Positions 25,330 to 34,600 of a stretch of DNA of 64,000 bases are shown here, piece after piece. The DNA lies in the NCBI GenBank assembly GCA_007751475.1, contig CP036434.1:7569524-7633523 (forward strand), written 5' to 3'. Under the pieces are notes generated by a model that saw only the letters and a program-made list of their open reading frames with translations, searched no databases and was not told the DNA's origin. Made by a program: the position numbers and the translations under genes. Each line of letters opens with the position of its first letter. Within the stretch, counting starts at the first letter, position 1. This stretch comes from Saltatorellus ferox. Its GTDB lineage: Bacteria; Planctomycetota; UBA1135; GCA-002686595.

Positions 25330-27018
25330 TCAGCGCGCGGCGCTCTCTCGCCAGGCTCGCGCCGCCCGATCCAGGCCCCGCGGCGGCTCCGTCGCGCCGA
25401 GCTCCAGCCAGGCGTCCAGCTCACTCGCGAGCGCGCCCGCGTTCGGCACGCCGCGCAGCGCTGCCACCACGGCCAGGTTGCGCGCCGCCGCCGCGTCCCC
25501 ACCGTCCAGCGCCGAGCGCAGCGCCTCGTCGAGGGCCGCCTGCACCGCGGCCCTGCTGCCGCTTCCGATCCGCGCCGCCGCCTCGGCGAGTTCTCGGATC
25601 TCGTCCGCGTCCTCACCCTCGAGCTTCGCCGCAAGCGACGTGGCCTGGCCGTACTTGCCGCGCGCCAGAGAAGCGACCGCGCGGTCCCGGGGCAAGGAGT
25701 CCATCAGGTCCACGAGCTGCAACCCGGCGCCCCCGAGCGCCAGCGCTCCGCCCGCGATCGAGAACAGCCGGAGCCGCTGTCGAAAGCGCGACACGAAGTC
25801 CTCGTTGCTGACGGTCTTCGCCAGGAATCGAATGCGACGTCCCACGCCGAAGTGACGCCAGCCTGACGCCTCGCGATTGCGACCGCCGACGCGCTCCAGC
25901 GCGCTCACGAGCGCAGGGAGATCCTCGACGGTTTGCAGGCTGAAGAGATCCGCGTCGAGTTCGAAGCGGCGGCTGAGCCAGCCGAAAGAGACGAACCACA
26001 GCGCGAGCGCCGCGAGGCCGACGGAGGCACCCGCCGCGACCCCGTGCGCCTCGATCGCCCAGCGCGCCGCGTAGTCACCGAGGAACACGAACCCGAGGGT
26101 CCAGCACAGGAACACCGTCACGTGCCCGCGGCGCGCGTGGCCGATCTCGTGGGCGTAGACCGCGCACAGTTCACGCGTGTTGAGGAGGGACAGAAGCTGA
26201 TCCGAAAAGAGGACCGTGCGCCCTTTCGGCGTGAAGCCGACGATCGCCGCGTTCGCCATCAGATCGCCGGTACGCCACAGTCGAATGTCACGCGGCTCGA
26301 AGTTCGCGGCCTTCGCCACCTCGTCGAGTCGATCCCGCTGCGGACCTTCCGGGAACGGCACGGTGTCCCATGACCAGCGCAGAAGCCACGGCAGAAGCTG
26401 CGCCAGGATCAGCACCATGAGCCCCGTGAAGAGCACGGACGCAAGCCCGACGTGCTCGACCTGGACCCGCAGCCAGTCGCTCTGGCCGAGCAGCACCGAC
26501 GCGCCGATGAACACGAAGATGGGAGCGAGGCACGCGAGGAACATGCGGCTCTGGAACGCGCGCAGGTGCCGCTGCGTCATCGGAGTCCCGCCGCCTGCGC
26601 GCACCGACGCGTCGATCGCGGCGAACTGGTAGACGACGAACGGCAGGAACGAGAGCCCGAGGGCCCCCTCGGGCCAGCCGTCCAGATCGAGCGAGGCCCC
26701 GGTCCATTGCCGCACCGCGTCGATCCAGCCGCCGAGGAAGAGCAGGGCCCCGAAGGCGATCCAGCCGGAGTTCTCCGCCAGCGTCTGGTGGACCTGACCA
26801 CGCCGATGGTCGCCCTTCAGCGCTGCGCGGCGCGCGCGGCCCCCCAGCACGTAGGGGAGCGCCAGCGCGAGCACCAGGGCCAGCGGCGCCAGCGCTGATA
26901 CGAAGCCGGTTCCGCCGCCCGCGAGCTCGGCGATCAGCGCAGGCAGGCTGCCTACACTGCCGCTCTGGGCGATGCCGTGCAGCAGGATGGCCGCGAGGAC
27001 GGAGAGGATCGGAACCAT
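25330..27018 (-). CDS. M48-type membrane metalloprotease
   Basis: The product has 562 residues. At least five hydrophobic segments lie in the first 215 residues and two more after the catalytic site. The zinc motif HEIGH is at residues 290-294 (CAVYAHEIGHARRGH), preceded by the usual strand NAAIVGFTPKGRTVLFSDQL. A third-ligand Glu is likely in RRFELDADLFSLQ. This is the arrangement of HtpX/Ste24-type membrane proteases, which degrade misfolded or prenylated membrane proteins; the lipid/prenyl specificity is not implied here. The C-terminal 150 residues are helical and Ala-rich, possibly TPR-like. It is followed downstream by the convergent flavin reductase gene. Confidence 0.88.
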   Translation of the reverse strand: MVPILSVLAAILLHGIAQSGSVGSLPALIAELAGGGTGFVSALAPLALVLALALPYVLGGRARRAALKGDHRRGQVHQTLAENSGWIAFGALLFLGGWIDAVRQWTGASLDLDGWPEGALGLSFLPFVVYQFAAIDASVRAGGGTPMTQRHLRAFQSRMFLACLAPIFVFIGASVLLGQSDWLRVQVEHVGLASVLFTGLMVLILAQLLPWLLRWSWDTVPFPEGPQRDRLDEVAKAANFEPRDIRLWRTGDLMANAAIVGFTPKGRTVLFSDQLLSLLNTRELCAVYAHEIGHARRGHVTVFLCWTLGFVFLGDYAARWAIEAHGVAAGASVGLAALALWFVSFGWLSRRFELDADLFSLQTVEDLPALVSALERVGGRNREASGWRHFGVGRRIRFLAKTVSNEDFVSRFRQRLRLFSIAGGALALGGAGLQLVDLMDSLPRDRAVASLARGKYGQATSLAAKLEGEDADEIRELAEAAARIGSGSRAAVQAALDEALRSALDGGDAAAARNLAVVAALRGVPNAGALASELDAWLELGATEPPRGLDRAARAWRESAAR

Positions 27019-27044
27019 GGATCGAAGGAAGACGGAGCCCGAGG

Positions 27045-27953
27045 CTACGCGCGGGCGAGGATCTTATCCGTGTTCTTGAAGTGGAGCTTCGCCGCGCCGC
27101 GCAGCGCCTCCTCTCCCTGGGTGCGCACCAGCGCCATGCCCACGGCGTCGACCGGCGCGCCGGCCCCCTTGTGCAACGCGACGCCGAAGTCCTCGGACAG
27201 CTCCTTCATGCCGAGCAGGAACTCCTGGCGCGCGAGGATGCTGGCGGCGGCCACGACCGGGTGACGCTCGGCGCGCGGCACCTCCGTCAGGCGCACCTTG
27301 GCCGAGGAGAGCGCGGCGCGCACGAGGCCGCGGCGCTCGAACTGGTCGACGAGCACGTTCTCGCCCGCGTGGGCCAGTGGGCGGATGACCTCGGCGTGCA
27401 GGTCGGCGAGGAAGGCGTTCAGCGCGGAATACGTGGGGTAGAGGGCGTTGTACTCGTTCGGGTCGACGCGGCGGATCGAGTGCTCAACCGTGTCCCGCAG
27501 GATCGCGCCGAGCTTCAGGGCGCGACCATCGGTGAGGGTCTTCGAGTCGGCGACGCCGAGGTCCCGTAGCTTCTGGATCCCGGCCTCGTCCGCGCGGACG
27601 GCCGCCACGACGAGCGGGCCGAAGTAGTCGCCCTTTCCGGCCTCGTCGCTGCCGGTGAGGGGCGGCTCGAGGTCCAGCACGGGATCGTCCGCCCCAGGCT
27701 TCGGCTTTTTCGCCGGCGCAGCCGCCGCACCGTCGACGCCGAGGTCCGTCCAGCGCGCCAGGAAGGCCTCGGGATCCGCCCCCTGAACCACGAACTTGCC
27801 CGATTCGTAGAGCGTCGCCACGACCCCCTCCCCCTTCACGCTGAAGGCCGCGTGGGGAACGCTTCGGAACTCGAACGCGCCGCCACCGAGGCGCTCGCGC
27901 AGGCCCTCGAACTGTCCGCGGGCGACCTTGGTGACGAAAGTGGACTGAGGCAT
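27045..27953 (-). CDS. rnhC: Ribonuclease HIII
   Basis: The product has 302 residues, the usual size for RNase HIII. An N-terminal TBP-like substrate-binding domain (residues 1-75) is followed by a linker and the catalytic RNase H fold. This begins at residues 102-116 with GSDEAGKGDYFGPLV, which holds the first Asp-Glu pair. Further acidic residues are in ENVLVDQFERR and GAPVDAVGMAL. AAASILARQEFL is the second family signature. It hydrolyses RNA in RNA/DNA hybrids using Mg or Mn in the cytoplasm. It lies 26 bp upstream of the M48 gene on the same strand and is divergent from the Rieske gene. Confidence 0.95.
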   Translation of the reverse strand: MPQSTFVTKVARGQFEGLRERLGGGAFEFRSVPHAAFSVKGEGVVATLYESGKFVVQGADPEAFLARWTDLGVDGAAAAPAKKPKPGADDPVLDLEPPLTGSDEAGKGDYFGPLVVAAVRADEAGIQKLRDLGVADSKTLTDGRALKLGAILRDTVEHSIRRVDPNEYNALYPTYSALNAFLADLHAEVIRPLAHAGENVLVDQFERRGLVRAALSSAKVRLTEVPRAERHPVVAAASILARQEFLLGMKELSEDFGVALHKGAGAPVDAVGMALVRTQGEEALRGAAKLHFKNTDKILARA

Positions 27954-28009
27954 GCTGTCAAAGTAGGACGCCGGAACGACGGAGCGCCGAAGAAGAGTAG
28001 ATTGCCGGA

Positions 28010-28480
28010 ATGAAGCCCGTGGATCCCGAGGAACCGGCCGTCTTCCGGACCGAGATGAAAGCCGAGGACGTGCGCGATCGAGGGCGGCTCGTGGAAACGC
28101 CGCGGGGGCGACTCGCGCTGATCCTGGACCGGCCTGCCAGCGCCTCCGGCTCAGAGGCAGGCGACATTCTGCCCTCCGCGCCGCGCCCTGCGGGCAAGAT
28201 CATGGCCGTGGATCCCTGGTGCCCGCACATCGACGGGCCGCTCTGGGAGGGCTCGGCGGTCGGCGGGGAGATCGCGTGTCCCTGGCACCGCTGGCGCTTC
28301 TCGCTGGCGACCGGTCGATGCACCTGGGCACCCCGGGGAGACGCCGAAGAAGCCGCTGAAACGAAGATCCAGGTCTACAGGACGCGCCAAAGCGCCGATG
28401 GATTCGTGGAGATTCTCTTCGCGGAGCAGGCTAAAGGTCCCTCCGCGGGGCAGATCCCGGGACAACTCGGCTTCGATTAG
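28010..28480 (+). CDS. Rieske [2Fe-2S] ferredoxin-like protein
   Basis: The product has 156 residues. The Rieske motif pair is present: CPHIDGPL (Cys and His) and CPWHRWRF (Cys and His), 17 residues apart. These bind one [2Fe-2S] cluster. There is no membrane segment or catalytic oxygenase domain, so it resembles the stand-alone Rieske ferredoxin or nitrite-reductase small-subunit type. Its redox partner is unknown and no oxygenase lies nearby. It is divergent from rnhC across 56 bp. Confidence 0.9.
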   Translation: MKPVDPEEPAVFRTEMKAEDVRDRGRLVETPRGRLALILDRPASASGSEAGDILPSAPRPAGKIMAVDPWCPHIDGPLWEGSAVGGEIACPWHRWRFSLATGRCTWAPRGDAEEAAETKIQVYRTRQSADGFVEILFAEQAKGPSAGQIPGQLGFD

Positions 28481-28620
28481 CCCTCATTGCCCGAATCTCC
28501 CGTCTACACTGCGCGCCGCGTACTGCGCCCGGGTCCCAGGACCCCGAGCGCGAACGCCCCTTCCCCGCTTCCTCGGGACCCCACGCGAGTCCCTCCGCAC
28601 GCCTCCATCAGTCAACCCCA

Positions 28621-30009
28621 ATGGGACCCCTAGACACGATCCTCGATGCCATCGGCAACACGCCGCTCGTTGAACTCAAGAAAGTAGGCAAGGAGACCGG
28701 CTGCCGTTTCCTCGTCAAGTGCGAGTTCATGAACGCGGGCGGTTCGGTCAAGGACCGCATCGGTCGCCGGATGGTCCTGGAGGCCGAGAAGTCCGGCCGC
28801 ATCAAGCCGGGCGACACGCTGATCGAGCCGACGTCCGGAAACACCGGCATCGGCATGGCCCTCGCCGCGGCGGTGAAGGGCTACCGCATGATCATCACGA
28901 TGCCGGAGAAGATGAGCCGCGAGAAGCAGGTCGTCCTCGAGGCCCTCGGCGCCGAGATCATCCGGACGCCGAACGAAGCGTCGTTCGACAGCCCGGAGAG
29001 CCACATCGGCGTGGCGAAGCAGCTGCAGAAGATCATGCCGAACTCGCACATCCTCGATCAGTACTCGAACCCGGACAACCCGCTCGCCCACTACGAGGGC
29101 ACGGCCGTCGAGATCATGGAGCAGACGAACGGCGGCCAGTTCGACTACTTCGTGGCGGGCGCGGGCACCGGCGGCACGATCGCGGGCTGCGCGCGCCGCT
29201 TCAAGGAGGACGCGCCCCACGTCCGGATCGTGGGCGTCGACCCCGTCGGCTCGATCCTCGCGGGCCCCGAGCCGATCGGCGGCTACAAGGTCGAAGGCAT
29301 CGGCTACGACTTCATCCCCGACGTGCTCGATCGCAGCCTGATCGACGAGTGGGTCAAGAGCGAAGACCACGAGTCGTTCCTCATGGCGCGTCGCCTGATC
29401 CGTCAGGAAGGCCTGCTGTGCGGCGGCTCCTGCGGCACCGCCATGTGGGCGGCCGTCGAGGTCGCCAAGCGCGTCGGCCCGGGCAAGACCTTCGTCGTCA
29501 TCCTGCCCGACAGCGTCCGCAACTACATGACGAAGTTCATGGACGATGGCTGGATGAAGCAGAACGGCTTCACGGAGTCGTCTTGGGAGCACGCGACGTG
29601 CGGTGACATGGTCCGCAAGCTTCCCCAGCGCGACCTCGTCGTGGCCTCCAGCGAGGAGACCCTGAGCGACGCGGTTCACAAGATGAAGCAGCGCGGCATC
29701 AGCCAGCTCCCCGTCATCGATGACGGCCGCCTCGTCGGGATCGTCACGGAAAGCGACCTGCTGTCCCGCCTCGTCGACAGGAACACCTCGCTCGATGCGC
29801 GCATCGCCGAGGTCATGTTCCGGAACGTCCAGACCGTCCACAAGGACGAGAACGCGACCGCCCTCATGACGCACTTCTCGAAGGGCAACGTCGGCGTCGT
29901 CGTGGACGACCACCATCAGCTCATGGGCATCCTCACCAAGATGGATGTCTTCGACCACCTTTCCTCCACCGTCGGTTCCGCTGGTGCCTCCGCTGGCGCC
30001 GCGGTCTGA
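28621..30009 (+). CDS. Cystathionine β-synthase / cysteine synthase with CBS pair
   Basis: The product has 462 residues. It is a fold-type II PLP enzyme with the Schiff-base lysine at K44 (GGSVKDRIG), phosphate loop TSGNTGIGMAL and GAGTGGTIAG. Residues 340-455 are two CBS modules (SEETLSDAVHKMKQRGISQL, GRLVGIVTESDLLS and a second at NVQTVHKDENATALM). The overall length and domain order match bacterial cystathionine β-synthase, which condenses serine and homocysteine. O-acetylserine sulfhydrylase activity is an alternative. The CBS pair suggests control by adenosyl ligands. No haem-binding N-terminus is present. A strong start ATG follows a 140-bp gap. Confidence 0.92.
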   Translation: MGPLDTILDAIGNTPLVELKKVGKETGCRFLVKCEFMNAGGSVKDRIGRRMVLEAEKSGRIKPGDTLIEPTSGNTGIGMALAAAVKGYRMIITMPEKMSREKQVVLEALGAEIIRTPNEASFDSPESHIGVAKQLQKIMPNSHILDQYSNPDNPLAHYEGTAVEIMEQTNGGQFDYFVAGAGTGGTIAGCARRFKEDAPHVRIVGVDPVGSILAGPEPIGGYKVEGIGYDFIPDVLDRSLIDEWVKSEDHESFLMARRLIRQEGLLCGGSCGTAMWAAVEVAKRVGPGKTFVVILPDSVRNYMTKFMDDGWMKQNGFTESSWEHATCGDMVRKLPQRDLVVASSEETLSDAVHKMKQRGISQLPVIDDGRLVGIVTESDLLSRLVDRNTSLDARIAEVMFRNVQTVHKDENATALMTHFSKGNVGVVVDDHHQLMGILTKMDVFDHLSSTVGSAGASAGAAV

Positions 30010-30057
30010 TCCTGCCCCCCCCTCGGACCCACCAAGTATCCCCCCATCTGCCGATCC

Positions 30058-30879
30058 ATGAACTCCCACTCGATCCTCAAGGGCGCCGCGCTCGCAGCGC
30101 TTTGCTGCTCCTGCGCCGCCACCCTGGAGCAAGCGGACCTCACGCCGACGCCGCAGCGTCCGCGAATCTCCAAGAATACGAAGACCACGACGAAGGACTC
30201 CGTCGAGCTGGAGGCCGGGCTCACCTGGGACCCGAACGACTTCGTCGACACCCCGGCCACTTTCAAGTACGGCTTCTCGGAGACCACGGAAGTGATCGTG
30301 GAGACCGCGCCACTTCGTCGCTACGAGGTGGGCAACGAGACAGAAACCGGCATCGGCGATCTCGCCTTCGGCTTCCGCCACCGCTTCGAACCTACCGAGG
30401 ACGGCGCCCCCACGTTCGGCATGGAGTTCGTCGGCAAGCTTCCGACGAATGACAGCAGCGATGAAAGCAACTTCAGCACCGGGGGACGCGACCCGCGAAC
30501 CAGCATCCTGGGCGCTGCCAACACGGGCTCCACGGACCTGACGCTGGCGGGGATCGTCGAGCAGCAGCAGGGCGATATCAGCGTCGTTGGTTATGGCGCG
30601 ATCAACGCGTTCGGATCCGGCGTCAGCGGCACGCTCTACCAGATGCTGCTCGCCTCCCACGCCGCCATGCCGCTGACGGATGCCGACACGGTGTTCGCGG
30701 AGCTCGCCTGGGCCCTCAACGAGTCCGTGCCCGACACCGCGATCCTGCAGGGCGGCATCTACCGCCGAGTGGGCGCCAACATGACGGCGGACGCCGCCCT
30801 CGGACTCGGCCTCAACGGCGACTCGCCGGGCCTTTTCTTCATGGTCGGTCTGTCGACGAACTTCGGCTACCTGCGGTAG
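30058..30879 (+). CDS. Outer-membrane β-barrel lipoprotein
   Basis: The product has 273 residues. The N-terminus looks like a lipoprotein signal (GAALAALCCSCAATLEQ) with Cys in a lipobox-like site. The rest is a series of alternating amphipathic strands (VELEAGLTWDPNDF, FKYGFSETTEVIVETAPLRR, GDLAFGFRHRFEP, FGMEFVGKLPTN) ending GLSTNFGYLR. This pattern resembles the transporter/MetA-pathway phenol-degradation-like barrel family. A role in outer-membrane passage is inferred. It lies 48 bp after the CBS gene on the same strand. A hairpin terminator follows at 30918. Confidence 0.75.
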   Translation: MNSHSILKGAALAALCCSCAATLEQADLTPTPQRPRISKNTKTTTKDSVELEAGLTWDPNDFVDTPATFKYGFSETTEVIVETAPLRRYEVGNETETGIGDLAFGFRHRFEPTEDGAPTFGMEFVGKLPTNDSSDESNFSTGGRDPRTSILGAANTGSTDLTLAGIVEQQQGDISVVGYGAINAFGSGVSGTLYQMLLASHAAMPLTDADTVFAELAWALNESVPDTAILQGGIYRRVGANMTADAALGLGLNGDSPGLFFMVGLSTNFGYLR

Positions 30880-30917
30880 CGCAGCGACTGAGCCCGCTTT
30901 CCGGAGCAGGCGAAGCG

Positions 30918-30963
30918 AAGAGGCCAGTGCCGGTCCCATCCAGGGCGCGCTGGCCTCTTTCGA
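30918..30963 (+). terminator. Intrinsic terminator after the barrel gene
   Basis: AAGAGGCCAG (30918-30927) and CTGGCCTCTT (30950-30959) form a 10-bp perfect stem with a GC-rich loop, followed by TTCG. It is placed 39 bases after the stop at 30879. Confidence 0.7.
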
Positions 30964-31121
30964 TTCCAGCAGCCTCTTGGACGCGCGTCCAGGCGATCGC
31001 GTGACCCGGGGCAAGGCACTCCTGTTCCAAAAGCGGCGCACCCAGCCGGCCTGTGCATGGCTTGTGTTAGAGCGAATCCTGCCGCTGTAGATCCGCACGC
31101 TCGCGATCCGACCCGAGGAGC

Positions 31122-31613
31122 ATGCGAAACGGTCCAACCACACCAAGTCTCGATCGCCCTCTCCGAACTGGGACGTTCCTCGGCCTGCTGGAGCGGTCAC
31201 GGCGAGACACTCTCACGGCTCCCCCGATCCGCGCCGCCAGGTTCGAAACATCCGAGGGGCGCGCTCGGGTCCTGCTCGTCGAGGACGACGTCTTCCTTCG
31301 ACACGCGCTGAAGGAGCGGCTCACCCACGATGGCTGTGAGATCACCGAGCTCGGCGATGGCGTCTCCGCGCTCTGGTGCATCCTGTCCTGCCAGTACGAC
31401 GCCGTGATTCTGGACCTGAGCCTGCCCAGTCGCGATGGCCTCGAGGTCATGGAGGCGGTCTCGGTCGAACGAGCGCTCCCGCCGGTCCTCGTGCTCACGG
31501 GCGCGGAGATGGACGAGCGCTACCTGGCCCGCGCCATGGGTGCGACCATCGTGCTGAAAAAGCCCTCACCCTACGCCGAGATCGCGGACGCGCTCGACCG
31601 ACTCCTGTCCTGA
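31122..31613 (+). CDS. Response regulator with receiver domain only
   Basis: The product has 163 residues. Residues 45-163 are a CheY-like receiver: acidic pair in VLLVEDDVFL, phospho-acceptor Asp in AVILDLSLPSRDG, switch Thr in VLVLTGAEMDE and Lys in TIVLKKPSPY. All the expected residues for phosphotransfer are present. There is no DNA-binding or enzyme output domain. A 45-residue N-terminal extension of unknown role precedes the receiver. GAGGAG lies just before the ATG at 31122. No cognate kinase is adjacent. It converges on the MscS gene with a palindrome between. Confidence 0.9.
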   Translation: MRNGPTTPSLDRPLRTGTFLGLLERSRRDTLTAPPIRAARFETSEGRARVLLVEDDVFLRHALKERLTHDGCEITELGDGVSALWCILSCQYDAVILDLSLPSRDGLEVMEAVSVERALPPVLVLTGAEMDERYLARAMGATIVLKKPSPYAEIADALDRLLS

Positions 31614-31615
31614 AC

Positions 31616-31678
31616 CATTCATCAAACTGCGTCGCCAGCACGCCCAAACGGCGCCATGGCGACGCAGTTTGATGAATG
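31616..31678. repeat. Perfect 22-bp inverted repeat between convergent genes
   Basis: The arms 31616-31637 and 31657-31678 are exact inverted copies (including CATCAAACTGCGTCGCCA). The 19-base loop holds CACGCCCAAACG, the core found in the palindrome at 14675. It is followed by CCAAGGCTATGAGTCAG into the stop of the reverse-strand gene, as at 14757. It is a member of the same repeat family and a likely bidirectional terminator. Confidence 0.85.
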
Positions 31679-31693
31679 ATCCAAGGCTATGAG

Positions 31694-34600
31694 TCAGCTT
31701 CGGTCGCGCACGAGCCCCTCGAGCCCGGGCGCCGACCGGATATGCAGATCCCTCTGCGGGAACGAGATCTCGATCTCAGCGGTGCGGAACGCGGCGTCGA
31801 TCCGCATGTGAAGGTCGTGAAGCACGCGCGGCTTGATCTCCCGGCCCGTCACGAAGACGCGCAGCTCGAAGTCGAGCGAGGACGCGCCGAAGCTCATGAA
31901 CACGACGTTCGGAGCGGGCTCCGCGACCGAATAGGGACAGTCCCGGCCCGCCTCCAGGAGCAGCTGGATCGCCTTCTCGGTATCGGAGCCGTAGGCGATG
32001 CCCACCTGGGCGGTCACCCGCGACACGGGATCCGACAGCGTCCAGTTGATGAAGCGACCCGTGATGAACTCACGGTTCGGAACGATCAGCTCCTTGAGGT
32101 CGCGATCGCGGATGGTCGTGGCACGGATCCGGATCTTCGAGACGACGCCCTCGATGTCGCCGAGGGTCACCCAGTCGCCGACGCGAACGGGTCGTTCGAA
32201 GAGGAGCGTGATGCCACTGACGAAGTTGGCGAAGATCTCCTGGAGGCCAAAGCCGAGGCCGACCGAGATACCCGCCACGAGCCACTGGAGCTGCGACCAC
32301 GCCAGGCCGAGCTTGTCGAAGGCGAGCAGCACGCCCACCGTCGTGAGGAAGTAGCGAAGGAGCGTGGTGATCGCGTAGCGCTCGCCCGAACCGAGGTCGA
32401 GGCGCCGGAGCAGAATGATCTCCAGGAGCGAAGGGAGGTCGCTGACGGCCCGCCAGGTCACGATGAGCAAGATCAGCGCGAGCCCGACGTTCGCGAGCGT
32501 CACCGGCGCGTAGGTGTACGCGATGGACCCGGTCACGGTGTCGGTCTTGGCGACCTGCTGCTGCCACAGCTCCACGCGCTCGAAGGCGCCCAGCGCGGGC
32601 AGGACCGAGGACCAGATCCAGTAGGCGCCGCCGACCGCGATCGCGACCGTGGCCATGCGGATCAGGCTCTTGAGGTCGGACGAGATGGACGCGAGGTTGA
32701 CCTCCTCCTGCTCGACCTCGAGGCCCTCCGACTCCAGCTCGGCGGTATCCTCGCCCGCGCTCCGCCGGCGCTCGATCTCGGCGAGCCGCTTGGCGCGCAG
32801 TTCCTCTCGCTTCTTCCGCAGCTTCTCCAGCGCTTCCCTGCGGCGGATCAGCTTGATCCAGCGCAGCGCGATCGAGCGCACCGTGACGAGCGCCAGGACG
32901 AGGCCCACCGTGATCTCCACCTTCCCGAAGAGGCTTCGAGCGGTGAATCCGTACCCCACGACAGCGAGCAGCGCCAGCATGCCGAGGCCGATCACCGCCA
33001 GCAGGAACCAGAGCCTGCGGAGCCGCGTGAGCAAATCCTCTGGCCCGGCCGAACGAGCGTTGAGCGCGAGAACGCCGCGCCTTGGATTCAGCACTCGCCA
33101 TGTGAAGAGCAGCAGCGACCCGACCTCCACCAGGAACGCCACCCGGGCGAGGGCGTCTGCGGTCGAGCCCGCGTCGAGGCTCGCCATGAACTCCCCCAGC
33201 AGCGCCGCCGTGGGCATGACCGGCAGGAGCCAGTTGGTCTGCCGACGAACGAGCCGGACGGCCTCGGACTGGGCGTCGAAGTGCGCTTCCTCCAGACCGT
33301 CCTTGGCGGTGAGAGCACGCAGCGCACCGATGATGAGCGCCGCAGCCGCCGCGCGCGCGCACGCGACGCTCAGGGCGCGCATGATCTCGCCGTCCGTGTT
33401 CGAGGTCGCCGTCAGCCACGAGAGTCCGTAGAGCACCGCCGCATAGGGCGCCGCCACGATCATCGAGTATCCCGTGGCGCGCAGCGTGGGAAGGATGGAG
33501 ACCTGGCTGCGCTGGCGCGCCAGCTCTCCTTCTTCGGCCAGAGCCCTCTTCACGCGCAGCCGCGCGGCGAGCAAGAGCGAAAGCGCGACGGCGAGGAGCA
33601 CCATCACGAGCGGCCGACGGCGCATCTCCGCCGCAAACCACGCGGGCACGGAGGGCAGCTTCGTCAGGGCAGGGAGGCGCCGGAATTCCTCCAGCATGTC
33701 GACTTCCTTCACCTTCCAGAGCGGCTCCGAGCTCCGGATCCAGAGGATCCGCTCGGCGACGTAGTCCTCATAGACCTGGTGGCTCTCGATGGTCGACGTG
33801 TGCAGCTGGGTGATCGTCAGGAGCTGACCGCTGCGGTCCCCGAGCATCGCGGTCTCCGCGCGGAGAGCCGAGAGAAGGTCCTGCTTCAGCCGCTTGGCCA
33901 GCTGCGTGATCTGCTCTCCCGTCTGTCCGCTCGCCGAAGCCGCCTCGACGAGATCCTCGACGAAGCGATCGTCGTCGATGATCTCCCGCTCTCGCGACTC
34001 GACCTCGAACCGCGCGAGTTCGATCTCGGTCAATCGCTCGCGGTCCTCGGCGATCTGCGCACGCGTGGTCCGGCGGTCGAGCAGGCGAATCCGCTCCCGC
34101 CGCAGGTGCAGCCCCGTGTCCTTGGAGAGGCCCGCGATCTTGATCCGTCGCTGCGTCTTCTCGAAGCGCTTCCCGAGGTCCTTCTTCTGGTCCTCCAGTT
34201 CGTCGATTCGCTTGCGATCCACCTCCAGCTCGCCCGCGAGTTCCAGCGTGACGGCACGGCTCTTGACCAGCTCTGCGCCGAGGCTGGCGAAGGGCTCGCC
34301 CTGCATCGCGGCGGCCTCGGCCTGCTGGATCGCCTCCTGGGCCTTGCGCTGGGCGTCTCTCTGGCGAGCGGCGTTCAGGGACGACTCCAGAACGCTCAAG
34401 ACGGTCGACTTCTCGGCCGCCGTTCGGCGAGCGAGTTCCAGCCGGGACTGCAGGAGCTGCTTGCGCAGGTCGAAGGTCGCTTCCTCGACGCGCAGCTCTT
34501 CGATCCGCGCCACCGTCGCCTGTAGCTCCGCCGTCTGACGGAGTCGGAGCGCGGTCCCGACCCGCTCGTCCACCGCACCCGTGGACTCGGTCCCGAGTTC

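Noticed and set aside
30000..30040. C8 run after the CBS gene as a slippage site
   Set aside because: It lies between genes, so a change in length would not alter a protein.
28630..31200. 856-codon open frame on the reverse strand
   Set aside because: It overlaps the clear cystathionine β-synthase and barrel genes in antisense. Its Arg/His/Asp-rich text is what a high-GC shadow frame produces.
31676..34525. 949-codon open frame on the forward strand
   Set aside because: It is antisense to the MscS channel gene and has no domain or start signal. Composition is typical of a shadow.
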